NCBI GenBank assembly: GCA_002339125.1
Contig: DDJQ01000148.1
Location: forward strand, 17,957 to 81,956
Direction: 5' to 3'
DNA: 64,000 nt
DNA from: Alteromonadaceae bacterium UBA2620
GTDB taxonomy: Bacteria; Pseudomonadota; Gammaproteobacteria; Enterobacterales; Alteromonadaceae
Below the pieces are notes generated by a model. It searched no databases. It worked only from the letters and a program-made list of their open reading frames with translations, and had not been told where the DNA came from. Both the position numbers and the translations under genes were made by a program. Positions 28,515 through 37,486 of the stretch are shown here, piece after piece (the stretch's first letter is position 1; each line of letters starts with the position of its first letter).

Positions 28515-29635
28515 TACTTCTGCTCCAGGTATGGATCGATGGTAACGATGCTGCCATCCGGGTTATAGGTAAGTTCGGTCATTTTTACGCTGCGTAGGTG
28601 CGTTTGACCGCCGGATAATGAGCTGTCGTGATAGAACAGGTACCATTTACCCTTAAACTTGGCGATAGAGTGGTGGTTAGTCCAGCCTTCTACCGGTTGC
28701 AGGATCACGCCCTGATAAGTAAATGGGCCGTAAGGGTTGTCGCCGGTTGCGTAAACAATTTTATGGGTATCGCCGGTAGAGTAAGAGAAGTAATATTTGC
28801 CCTGATATTTGTGTACCCAGGCTGCCTCAAAGAAGCGACGGTCATTATCGCCCTGCAGAATGGGGCTGCCGTCTTTGTCGAGCAATTCAATTTCTTTCGG
28901 CGTTTCGGCGTAAGAAAGCATGTCATCCGCCATTTTGGCGATACGAGGTTTTACTGCCGGTGCATCATCTGCCGGGTAAACATCTTCCGGATTATAAGTG
29001 CCGCCTTCATAGCGTTGTAGCTGGCCACCCCAGATACCACCGAAGTACATGTAATACTCGCCGTCGTCATCTTTAAACACGGCAGGATCCATACTGTAAC
29101 TGCCGGCAATTGGCTCCGGCTCCGGAGTGAACGGACCTTCAGGCGTGTCGCTCACGGCTGCGCCAATACGAAAAACGTCGTTCTTGTCTTTGAGTGGGAA
29201 ATACAGGTAGTACTTGCCGTCTTTTTCGGCAGCATCCGGCGCCCATAGCTGGCGTCCTGCCCATGGAATATCTTTAACTGATAAGGCAACGCCATGGTCG
29301 GTCACTTCACCGCCCACTTCGTCCATGCTCAGAATATGATAATCGCGCATATCGAAGTGATCGCCATTGTCGTTTTGAGGAATACCTGATTCCACGTCGT
29401 GAGAAGGATAAATATACAGGCGGCCGTTAAACACATGGGCGGAAGGGTCCGCAGTGTAAATATGTTCTACCAGCGGCTCGGCGAGGCCGCTTTTTACCTG
29501 TGGTTGTGTTTGAGGCTCAGCTTGAGCCTGTGTGCTCTGGGCTTCAACATTTTGTTGTTGTGGCTGACACGCTGTAAGCACAATAGCTGAAAACAACGCA
29601 GAAAAGGTCAGTGAATATTTTGGTTGAAACGTCAC
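28514..29635 (-). CDS. GH43 (subfamily 1-like) xylosidase/arabinofuranosidase lipoprotein
   Basis: A 373-residue family 43 enzyme without extra domains. A GTG start at 29635 with GGGAG upstream opens a lipoprotein signal with LTAC. The propeller starts with YTADPSAHVFNGRLYIYPSH, typical of GH43 subfamily 1, whose characterised members act as xylosidases or arabinofuranosidases. Also visible are QLWAPDAAEKDGKYYLYFP, SYSMDPAVFKDDDGEYYMYF and RRFFEAAWVHKYQGKYYFSY (acid Glu). The product sugar would be carried inward by the coupled symporter. It is divergent from the TRAP transporter operon. Confidence 0.9.
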   Translation of the reverse strand: MTFQPKYSLTFSALFSAIVLTACQPQQQNVEAQSTQAQAEPQTQPQVKSGLAEPLVEHIYTADPSAHVFNGRLYIYPSHDVESGIPQNDNGDHFDMRDYHILSMDEVGGEVTDHGVALSVKDIPWAGRQLWAPDAAEKDGKYYLYFPLKDKNDVFRIGAAVSDTPEGPFTPEPEPIAGSYSMDPAVFKDDDGEYYMYFGGIWGGQLQRYEGGTYNPEDVYPADDAPAVKPRIAKMADDMLSYAETPKEIELLDKDGSPILQGDNDRRFFEAAWVHKYQGKYYFSYSTGDTHKIVYATGDNPYGPFTYQGVILQPVEGWTNHHSIAKFKGKWYLFYHDSSLSGGQTHLRSVKMTELTYNPDGSIVTIDPYLEQK

Positions 29636-29958
29636 AATACGCTCCCGGTCAGTGATTAAAATTCAGGTCAAATAATGCAGCGACTGATGGCAATCGGCAA
29701 TGTTAACGGGCTGTGAAACGATAAAAAGATAAAGCGGTACTGAATAACATAAATTTCACAATGTAAAGTGCTCATACTGCGTTCGATTTTCTGCTATGGA
29801 AAAAAATCTATTTGAAATAAGGCGTTGCTAATTAGTGGTTTATTTGATGATTAGTACGTTCACCCAAAAAACGTTGCTGGAATGTGAAAAATGACAATGT
29901 TGCCTGCCACTCGCCAGCGCTACCCTGACGCCTCTACGAAGTAATATAAAGTTAACTA
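29636..29958. other. divergent intergenic region between GH43 and TRAP operon
   Basis: 323 A+T-rich bases that must contain the promoters of both divergent operons. I found no open frame worth calling, no RNA gene and no exact UxuR/ExuR-type palindrome. The ribosome site before the TRAP gene is weak. Confidence 0.6.
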
Positions 29959-30966
29959 ATGGTGATACAGCATCGTCTGCACAATTTGATTTTTTGCTTT
30001 CTGCTGGCTTTTTTTGCTACCGGTAGCAATGCAGAGGCGGGCTCAGACAAAGTGACATCATTGAACGTGGTGACGTCACTGAGTAGCAGCGATCCCATGT
30101 ACAAAGGCCTGATACGTTTTAAGCAATTGGTCGAAACGGGCAGTAAAGGCTCGCTTAGCATTAACCTGTTTATTGGTTCTCAGCTCGGAAACGACGACGA
30201 CATTCTGGAACAGGCCATGGCCGGTGCTGGCATTGCAGTGCTGGTGGATGGCGGGCGTTTGTCTGTGTATGCCCACGAAATGGGGATCCTCGGAGCTCCT
30301 TACCTGGTGAACAACCTGGCTGAACTTCAGCACCTGGTGGGCTCGCATCTTTTTCAACAGTGGAATGGCAACCTGCAGCAAAACGCCGGTTTACGTGTGC
30401 TGGCATTTAACTGGTGGCAGGGCGCAAGGCATCTGCTAACCCAGCAGGCGGTAGCTCAACCTCAAGATTTGGCCGGATTAAGACTACGTACCATCAGTGC
30501 GCCGGTTTGGATAAGCACCATCGAAGCCATGGGGGCTACGCCCACGCCATTGAGTTGGTCTGAAGTCTACAGTGCTCTGCAGCAACGCGTTATCGACGCC
30601 GGTGAAGCGCAGCTGGCTGCGGTATGGGGCGCAAGGCTCTATGAAGTAATAAGTCATGTTACCAAAACCGGTCATATTCAACTGATCTCCGGCCTGGTGA
30701 CCAGCGATGACTGGTTTAACCGGCTCACCGCCGCCGAACAGGATGTCATTATCCACGCAGCCACTGCAGCTGGTAAGTATGCCACTTCGCAAGTACTTAC
30801 GGCTGAAAATGACATCGAGACAAAGCTAACCGCTGCTGGTGTTTCAATTTCTACCCCGCCGGTTGAGCCATTTATGCAGGCTACGGAGTCGGTTTATCAG
30901 GACCTCGGATACAGCGAGCTGCGCCAGCGGGTTCGTACATTGCTGGATGAGGGGAACGGCCAATGA
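29959..30966 (+). CDS. dctP: TRAP transporter substrate-binding protein (DctP family)
   Basis: A 335-residue periplasmic solute receptor with an N-terminal signal peptide (cleavage near GSNAEAG). Its fold-typical segments are FKQLVETGSKGSLSINLFIG, SQLGNDDDILEQAMAG, LRTISAPVWISTIEAMGATP and TPLSWSEVYSALQQRVIDAGE. It binds an organic anion and passes it to the membrane subunits. The next gene overlaps by four bases and the operon ends in mannonate dehydratase, so a hexuronate such as glucuronate is the likely ligand; this is inference from context. Confidence 0.92.
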   Translation: MVIQHRLHNLIFCFLLAFFATGSNAEAGSDKVTSLNVVTSLSSSDPMYKGLIRFKQLVETGSKGSLSINLFIGSQLGNDDDILEQAMAGAGIAVLVDGGRLSVYAHEMGILGAPYLVNNLAELQHLVGSHLFQQWNGNLQQNAGLRVLAFNWWQGARHLLTQQAVAQPQDLAGLRLRTISAPVWISTIEAMGATPTPLSWSEVYSALQQRVIDAGEAQLAAVWGARLYEVISHVTKTGHIQLISGLVTSDDWFNRLTAAEQDVIIHAATAAGKYATSQVLTAENDIETKLTAAGVSISTPPVEPFMQATESVYQDLGYSELRQRVRTLLDEGNGQ

Positions 30967-31430
30967 ACCACCTCGATAAGATAGAGCGCATGGTGTGCAT
31001 TGGCCTGTTATCGGCCATTGTATTGCTGGTCTTTGCGGCGGCAGTGATGCGAACTGTGGGGCTACCGATTATCTGGTCGGTAGATATTGCCCAGCTCCTG
31101 TTTGCCTGGCTGTGTATGCTCGGTGCCAATCAAACCTTAAAACACGCACAACATGCCACGGTGGATATTGCTACCCAATACCTGCCTGCGCACTGGCAGC
31201 AGCGGCTTGCGGGGCTGGCATCACTTATTATGATCGGCGTACTGGCCGTTGTTGTTGTGTATGGCATTGCACTATTTAACCTTAACCCTCAGCGAACGCT
31301 GGGTAGCACGCCTATATCTTACCGCTACGTAGCCCTTGCACTCCCGGTAGGCGCCGGATTGATGCTGCTAACCCTGCTTGAACAAAGCTGGCTTAAATGG
31401 TTTTCAGTTAAACAGAGGGCGGCGCAATGA
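30963..31430 (+). CDS. dctQ: TRAP transporter small membrane subunit (DctQ)
   Basis: A 155-residue membrane protein with four predicted helices. GLPIIWSVDIAQLLFAWLCM followed by a LGANQTLKHAQHATVDI stretch is the standard DctQ pattern. It overlaps the receptor gene and the large permease gene by four bases each (ATGA), so the three subunits are translated in step. It should join DctM to form the Na+-coupled permease. Confidence 0.92.
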   Translation: MNHLDKIERMVCIGLLSAIVLLVFAAAVMRTVGLPIIWSVDIAQLLFAWLCMLGANQTLKHAQHATVDIATQYLPAHWQQRLAGLASLIMIGVLAVVVVYGIALFNLNPQRTLGSTPISYRYVALALPVGAGLMLLTLLEQSWLKWFSVKQRAAQ

Positions 31431-32713
31431 TGATGCTGCTGGTTTTCTTGGCCTTGTTATTAGCCGGTGTGCCACTGGCGTTTAGCCTGATGGCCAGCGG
31501 CCTGCTGTTTTTTGTTATGCATGACTCCTTACCGGTGCTGGTAGCAGTGCAGCGGATGGTATCGAGTAGCCAGAGCTTTCCGTTACTTGCAGTGCCGTTT
31601 TTCATCCTGGCCGGGCACATTATGAACGCTTCGGGGATCACTTCGCGGCTGATAAGTTTTGCTAATTTGCTGGTGTGCTGGATCAGCGGTGGTCTGGCTC
31701 ATGTCACTATTGTGCTCAGTGCTCTGATGGGCGGCGTTTCGGGGTCGGCTATTGCTGATGCCGCCATGCAGGCCCGTATTCTTGGTAAGCCTATGGAAGA
31801 CTCAGGTTTACCGCGGGGCTTCAGTGCAGCCATTATCACCGTGAGTGCTTTGATCACGGCCTGTATTCCGCCAAGTATCGGCTTAATTTTGTATGGCTAC
31901 ATGGGCAATGTGTCGATTGGTAAATTGTTTATCGCTGGACTATTCCCCGGCGCTTTGCTGACTATCGCACTGATGCTCTGCGTGCGTTGGGTGGCAAGCT
32001 CTCAGAAGCTTGGTAACACCGAAACACAAAAGCCGCCGGCATTCCGGGAGGTTATGAGCGCGGCTGGCCGATGCAAATGGGCGTTATTATTCCCGGTGCT
32101 GCTGATTGTTACCATTCGCTGGGGGATCTTTACGCCATCAGAAGCCGGTGCCTTTGCCGTGGTGTACGCCGTTTTAGTGGGGCTGTTTGCTTATCGGGAA
32201 CTCACCATTGCAGAACTATACAGCGCCTTAAATGAAAGCGTGCGTGATATCGGCATGATTATGTTGATTGTGCTGGCGGCCGGCACGGCAGGTTATGTGA
32301 TTGCTTTTCAGCAATTACCGGTTGAGCTGGCCCAAAGCGTGTCTGCAGTAACTCAGTCACCACTGCTGGTGCTGATGATTTGCCTGGCACTGTTGCTGGT
32401 GATTGGTACGCTGATGGAAGGCACCATTACCGTACTGTTGCTCACTCCTATTCTGGTGCCCGTTATCCAAAGCGTGGGGATAGACCCGGTTCACTTTGGC
32501 ATTTTACTCGTGCTGGTAGTGACCTTTGGCGGCACTACACCGCCGGTTGGAATTGCTATGTACACCGTGTGCAACATCATGGATTGCCCGATTACCCAGT
32601 TTATTCGTCATGTCTGGCCATTTTATCTCACCGTGCTGGTGGTGTTGCTGTTGCTGGCACTGCTGCCGGAACTGGTGCTGTTTTTACCCGACTATGTTTA
32701 TGCCACGCCTTAA
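31427..32713 (+). CDS. dctM: TRAP transporter large permease (DctM)
   Basis: A 428-residue inner-membrane protein with about twelve hydrophobic segments. Family landmarks are AVPFFILAGHIMNASGI, MGGVSGSAIADAAMQARIL, ACIPPSIGLILYGYMG, PSEAGAFAVVYAVLVG and VVTFGGTTPPVGIAMYTVCN. It forms the transport channel of the tripartite system with the two preceding genes. The D-mannonate dehydratase gene begins 24 bases later on the same transcript. Confidence 0.95.
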   Translation: MMMLLVFLALLLAGVPLAFSLMASGLLFFVMHDSLPVLVAVQRMVSSSQSFPLLAVPFFILAGHIMNASGITSRLISFANLLVCWISGGLAHVTIVLSALMGGVSGSAIADAAMQARILGKPMEDSGLPRGFSAAIITVSALITACIPPSIGLILYGYMGNVSIGKLFIAGLFPGALLTIALMLCVRWVASSQKLGNTETQKPPAFREVMSAAGRCKWALLFPVLLIVTIRWGIFTPSEAGAFAVVYAVLVGLFAYRELTIAELYSALNESVRDIGMIMLIVLAAGTAGYVIAFQQLPVELAQSVSAVTQSPLLVLMICLALLLVIGTLMEGTITVLLLTPILVPVIQSVGIDPVHFGILLVLVVTFGGTTPPVGIAMYTVCNIMDCPITQFIRHVWPFYLTVLVVLLLLALLPELVLFLPDYVYATP

Positions 32714-32737
32714 CTGGCCTGAAGATGAGACTATATT

Positions 32738-33946
32738 ATGAAAATTACTGATGCGTATGTGATTGTATGTTCGCCCGGTCGCAACTTCGTTACCCTCAAA
32801 ATAGTTACCGACGAAGGGATTTACGGTATTGGTGATGCAACACTCAACGGTCGCGAGAAAACGGTAGTCAGTTATCTTGAAGATTACCTCATCCCGGCAT
32901 TAATCGGTAAGGATCCGGCCCGGATTGAAGATATCTGGCAGTATATTTATCGCGGTGCCTACTGGCGTCGTGGTCCAGTGGGCATGACAGCCCTGGCTGC
33001 GGTTGATATGGCTCTGTGGGATATTAAGGGCAAAGTGGCTGACCTACCTTTATACCAGTTACTCGGTGGTCGTAGCCGCGATCGCATCATGACATATACC
33101 CATGCTAACGGCAGTGATTTAGCCTCTACGCTCGAAGCGGTGGGAGAGGCTATCGATCAGGGATATCAGGCTGTGCGAGTGCAGTCAGGCATCCCCGGTA
33201 TGGCCAGCACTTACGGTGTGGCCAAAGACGGTAAAAAATATGAACCGGCGGATGCGGCACTGCCTTCCGAGGCTGTGTGGTCTACCGAAAAGTATCTTAA
33301 TTTTGTGCCGCACCTGTTCAGTGAAGTGCGTCGTCAGTATGGCGAAGAAATACACCTGCTGCATGATGTGCATCACCGCTTAACGCCCATTGAGGCGGCG
33401 CGGCTGGGTAAGGAACTGGAGCCTTATCATCTGTTCTGGATGGAAGATGCCGTGCCCGCTGAAAACCAGCAGGGCTTTGAGCTTATCCGCCAGCACACCA
33501 CAACGCCACTGGCCGTGGGAGAAGTCTTTAACTCTATTCATGACTGTAAGGAGCTTATCCTTAATCAGTCGATTGATTATATTCGTTCTACGCTGGTGCA
33601 TGCCGGCGGCATTACACAAATGCGCCGGATAGCCGATTTAGCGGCCCTCTATCATATTCGTACCGGTTTTCATGGTGCGACCGATCTGTCTCCGGTATGC
33701 ATGGGGGCCGCCCTTCATTTTGATTACTGGGTGCCTAACTTTGGTATTCAGGAGCATATGCCGCACAGCGAACTGATGGAATCGGTGTTCTCCTTTGATT
33801 ACCAGTTTGACCGTGGTTTCTTCACTCCGGGTGAAGCCCCAGGCCATGGTGTGGATATCGATGAGAAGCTGGCAGCAAAATATCCTTACCAGCGAGCGGC
33901 GTTGCCAGTAAACCGACTCGAGGACGGCACGCTGTGGCATTGGTGA
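32738..33946 (+). CDS. manD: D-mannonate dehydratase, enolase superfamily
   Basis: A 402-residue ManD/RspA-type enzyme converting D-mannonate to 2-keto-3-deoxygluconate with Mg2+. The residues reported for high-activity ManD enzymes fall at exactly the expected numbers: Arg147, Tyr159, metal ligands Asp210, Glu236 and Glu262, and His212 in LLHDVHHR. The N-terminal lid domain starts [20 protein letters not shown]. It is last in the TRAP operon. In the uronate pathway glucuronate is isomerised and reduced to mannonate before this step. Those enzymes (UxaC, UxuB) and KDG kinase are not in the window. Confidence 0.93.
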   Translation: MKITDAYVIVCSPGRNFVTLKIVTDEGIYGIGDATLNGREKTVVSYLEDYLIPALIGKDPARIEDIWQYIYRGAYWRRGPVGMTALAAVDMALWDIKGKVADLPLYQLLGGRSRDRIMTYTHANGSDLASTLEAVGEAIDQGYQAVRVQSGIPGMASTYGVAKDGKKYEPADAALPSEAVWSTEKYLNFVPHLFSEVRRQYGEEIHLLHDVHHRLTPIEAARLGKELEPYHLFWMEDAVPAENQQGFELIRQHTTTPLAVGEVFNSIHDCKELILNQSIDYIRSTLVHAGGITQMRRIADLAALYHIRTGFHGATDLSPVCMGAALHFDYWVPNFGIQEHMPHSELMESVFSFDYQFDRGFFTPGEAPGHGVDIDEKLAAKYPYQRAALPVNRLEDGTLWHW

Positions 33947-34296
33947 TCGTTATTTCTTAGTTAAACAGACTCAGGACAAGCTATTTGTCAGGTTAATAAA
34001 GAGTTGATTTTTTATTCGGGTGAACGGTTATCGGGGCGATAGTTACTCCGAGGGTTAACTTTGTTTACATGGTTGTTTTACAAGGCTTTTTTTGTGAATT
34101 TTATTTAAGCAAAAGCAATGGGCTTACCAATAAACGTAAATCAAATGTTAATATAATAAGTTAATAATACCCTCCGGAATGAGTTGTACAAAGGAAACTC
34201 TGACACTCGATTGCGAACTCGATTGCGAACTCGATTGTAAATTCACAGTTGCCTCATTAAAGGCTGAGAATCACTGAAACCGGAGGGCTGCTACAC
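33947..34296. other. intergenic region before TonB receptor 2
   Basis: 350 bases with no credible gene. The region is A+T-rich and must hold the promoter for the second receptor. The notable element is the tandem 12-mer repeat at 34205-34240, listed separately. No clear terminator for the TRAP-manD operon was recognised. Confidence 0.6.
34205..34240 (+). repeat. three tandem 12-base repeats in the receptor leader
   Basis: ACTCGATTGCGA occurs twice without a gap (34205-34216, 34217-34228), followed by a variant ACTCGATTGTAA (34229-34240). The array ends 56 bases before the receptor start codon. It could be a cooperative protein-binding site or an expandable short tandem repeat in the leader. 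Confidence 0.85.
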
Positions 34297-37200
34297 ATGC
34301 CTAAATCAAAAAGCAGAAAATTAAATTCACCAAGAGAGCAATACGGCTTGATGCCGGGGGAGTCATTCCCGCGGTTTAAACGGTCGGTCCTTGCCGCTGC
34401 CATTATGTCCTGTTCTACAGCAGTAATGGCGCAAGAAGCGGTTGATGAAAATAAAGACAATGAAGATGACAGCGTCGTAGAGGTGATCTCTGTAACCGGT
34501 CAGCGTCAGTCACTGGAAAGTGCCATCGACTTAAAAAAGAATGCCGATACCATTGGTGATTCCATTGTTCTTGATGAAGCAGGCAAAGTGCCCAGTACCT
34601 CATTATTAGAGATTCTGGAGCGTTCACCGGGGGTCACCATGAACCGGGTAAGAGCGGGCAGTGAAGGCTCACCGGATGGCTTCGCATTCGAAGGTTCCGG
34701 TATCCAGGTACGCGGCTTAAATAAATCCAAAACCCTGATCAACGGGCGCGAAGTATTTTCCGCTAACGGTGGGTCAGGGCTGAGCTGGGCAGATGTAGGC
34801 CCTGAGCTGTTAAAAGCGGTTACCGTATATAAAGCCAGCCGCGCTGACCTGATTGAGGGCGGCGTGGCTGGTACAGTAAATCTGCAAACCCGTATGCCTT
34901 TTGACTTTGAAGGCTTTAAAGCGAATGGCTCGGTAACGGCTGATTACGGTGATTTTTCGGAAGAATTAACCCCGGCTTATTCTGGCCTGATTTCTGACCG
35001 GTGGGAAACCGATTACGGTGAGTTTGGTGCGTTATTTAACATGGGCTATTCTAAAATAGCTTCCCATGACAGTAACATCATAATGCCACCGTATATGGCA
35101 ACTCAGTACAATGGCGAACGTGTTTATGCGCCTGCTGGTGTACGTTTTACTCAGGATCAGTTTGAGCGGGAAAGAACCGGATATTATGCCGCCCTGCAAT
35201 GGAAACCAAGAGAAAACCTGGAGTTTTTCCACACTACCTTTATCTCAGAGCGTGAAAGTAACCGTGATAGTCAGATCATGACTATCGAACCGGGCGCACC
35301 GGTGGGTGTGATGGATGGTGCCCAATTTGATGACGGTGTGTTTATTAGTGGTGCCATTTCGAGCACTAACCTAACGTCCGGGCTACCGGTAGCGATGAAC
35401 TCAAGTTTTACACCCGGCTACAGTAAAACTGCCGATCACAGCTTTGGTTTTGAATACGAATCTGATTACTGGGATTTAAGCGGTAGCTATCAGTATGTTA
35501 AAGCTGAGTCACGTTCAGGCAAATACAGCTTGGGTGGTGCGGTACTGAGCAATATCATTGAAACTAACATTGACCTGTCGGGTGATATCCCTAATGTTTC
35601 TTACGGTAATCCGCTGTCTACCGATCCTGCGGATACTGGTATGTCGCGGATTAACTGGCTGGATATGGAAAATGAGGGCGATGCTCACGCGTTCCAGCTG
35701 GACGCCAATTTTTATCTTGAGCATGATTTTTTCCGTAAAGTCGCAGTGGGCGGCCGGGTAGTCGACCGCGAAGAATCAGACAGCTTTGTAGGCACCTGGT
35801 GGTCAGCAACTGGTCGTAACTGGAACGGTGTACCCAGAGCATTTGTTGATACGGCACCGGAAGGCGATTTCTATTTAGAAGAATTTTCCGACTTCTTTAA
35901 AGGTGATGTACAGGCGCCAGGCGCAGTGTGGGTTGGTACCGACCAAATCAACTCTGCCGACCAGTTTGCGCGTGTTTATAACACTTATACCGCTTGTGGA
36001 CCAGACCTGTATTACCAGTGTAGTGATCCGGAAGCGAGTAATTATATCTACGGCAACCCGCCAAACCGTAACTTTGATCAGCGTCCGTCTTTCTACGATA
36101 CCAAACATAAAACCCAGTCGTTATATGCCATGGTAGGGTTCGAGAATTACGGTGATTCGTTCTGGTCTAACTTTACCGGTAACTTTGGTGTGCGTTGGGT
36201 GAATTATGATATTGAGAGTATGGGTAACTTTGCTTTCAATGGCGGTGCGCGCTACTACGCCAGTGTTGCTGATGCTCAGGCGTCGGTAGAAGCCATGGGC
36301 GGATTGTCTAATGTGCTTGCTTGGCAGGAGGCCAACGAAGGGGTGCAACCACCGTTTACCCGCGAAAGTGTAGGGTTTGAAAACGAACGAGTGGGTGAAT
36401 TGACGAAAGACTACTTCCTGCCATCCTTCAACATTAAGTTTGAACCGGTTGAAAACTGGATTGTTCGCTATGCGTTTACCAAAACCCTAACGCCACCGCG
36501 TTATCCGGACATCCGGGCTCAGGGTATTGCCTCAGTACAAACCACTGAGAATGTAATTAACCAGGAGCTGGATGCGTTGTATCCGGATGATGATGTATCG
36601 ATTCCGGCCATCTTCTCGGGCTACACCAACACCTCTGGTAACCCGTTCCTTGAACCGGAAATTGCATATAACCATGATATATCGGTGGAGTGGTACCCGC
36701 GTAAAGGCTCTTCGGTGCATCTATCGCTGTTCCATAAAACCATTGAAAATTACATCACGTTCAACAACTTCTCTGGCCCGGGGGCGGAGTATTTTAATGA
36801 AGACAGCTATCCGCAATCGGCGTTTACCGACGGCAGTGGAAGTAGCTTCCTGGATGGGCCGGTACAGAGCCGTACCAACTTTAACGCTGAGGAAGATACC
36901 ATTATCAGCGGTTTCGAGTTGGGAGGCAGAACCTACTTCGATGACCTGCCGGGTTGGTTAAGCGGCTTTGGTGTGGATGCCAACGTTACCTATATTGGCA
37001 ATGATTCGCCGGATGCTTTCGCGCTGGATATTAATGGCGATGAGCTGAGTGTACCGGTGATTGGTTTGTCTGAATGGTCTTACTCAGCCACCCTGCTTTA
37101 CGATAAAGGCGATCTGAGTGCGCGTTTGGCCTACAACTGGCGCGATCGCTACCTGACCACCACCAATGACTCAGGAACCACGGTCGTATATACCGATCCG

Positions 37201-37434
37201 TTTACCGGAGCTGACATTCAAACCGGATTACCGGTCTATGCTGCGGCCATTGGCCGACTGGATGCCAGTGTATCGTATCGAGTCACTGACGCTATCAACG
37301 TGAAGTTAAATGTGCAGAACCTGACAGATGCGGAACAACGTACCGAGATGGAAATTCTGGATGGCCGCTTTGTTGACCGGGCGGTATTTATTACTGACCG
37401 TCGTATCAGCCTGCACGTTGGATTTGACTTCTAA
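34297..37434 (+). CDS. TonB-dependent receptor, probably for xylan-derived oligosaccharides
   Basis: A 1045-residue outer-membrane receptor of the same type as the one at 8862-12194. The first ATG has GGAGG upstream and gives an extended N-terminus before the signal peptide (cleavage near TAVMAQE). An internal ATG at codon 19 is possible. The plug includes VEVISVTGQRQSL, SLLEILERSPGVTMNRV, IQVRGLNKSKTLINGRE and EGGVAGTVNLQTRMPF. The barrel ends RRISLHVGFDF. Two halogenase-like genes follow directly. Its ligand may be glucuronated oligosaccharides or uronates, given the TRAP-manD operon upstream, but this is inference. Confidence 0.93.
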   Translation: MPKSKSRKLNSPREQYGLMPGESFPRFKRSVLAAAIMSCSTAVMAQEAVDENKDNEDDSVVEVISVTGQRQSLESAIDLKKNADTIGDSIVLDEAGKVPSTSLLEILERSPGVTMNRVRAGSEGSPDGFAFEGSGIQVRGLNKSKTLINGREVFSANGGSGLSWADVGPELLKAVTVYKASRADLIEGGVAGTVNLQTRMPFDFEGFKANGSVTADYGDFSEELTPAYSGLISDRWETDYGEFGALFNMGYSKIASHDSNIIMPPYMATQYNGERVYAPAGVRFTQDQFERERTGYYAALQWKPRENLEFFHTTFISERESNRDSQIMTIEPGAPVGVMDGAQFDDGVFISGAISSTNLTSGLPVAMNSSFTPGYSKTADHSFGFEYESDYWDLSGSYQYVKAESRSGKYSLGGAVLSNIIETNIDLSGDIPNVSYGNPLSTDPADTGMSRINWLDMENEGDAHAFQLDANFYLEHDFFRKVAVGGRVVDREESDSFVGTWWSATGRNWNGVPRAFVDTAPEGDFYLEEFSDFFKGDVQAPGAVWVGTDQINSADQFARVYNTYTACGPDLYYQCSDPEASNYIYGNPPNRNFDQRPSFYDTKHKTQSLYAMVGFENYGDSFWSNFTGNFGVRWVNYDIESMGNFAFNGGARYYASVADAQASVEAMGGLSNVLAWQEANEGVQPPFTRESVGFENERVGELTKDYFLPSFNIKFEPVENWIVRYAFTKTLTPPRYPDIRAQGIASVQTTENVINQELDALYPDDDVSIPAIFSGYTNTSGNPFLEPEIAYNHDISVEWYPRKGSSVHLSLFHKTIENYITFNNFSGPGAEYFNEDSYPQSAFTDGSGSSFLDGPVQSRTNFNAEEDTIISGFELGGRTYFDDLPGWLSGFGVDANVTYIGNDSPDAFALDINGDELSVPVIGLSEWSYSATLLYDKGDLSARLAYNWRDRYLTTTNDSGTTVVYTDPFTGADIQTGLPVYAAAIGRLDASVSYRVTDAINVKLNVQNLTDAEQRTEMEILDGRFVDRAVFITDRRISLHVGFDF

Positions 37435-37486
37435 GCAGAGGGTTGAGATGGTTCCAATTAAGTTGTAAATAAAAGGTAAGTATAAG

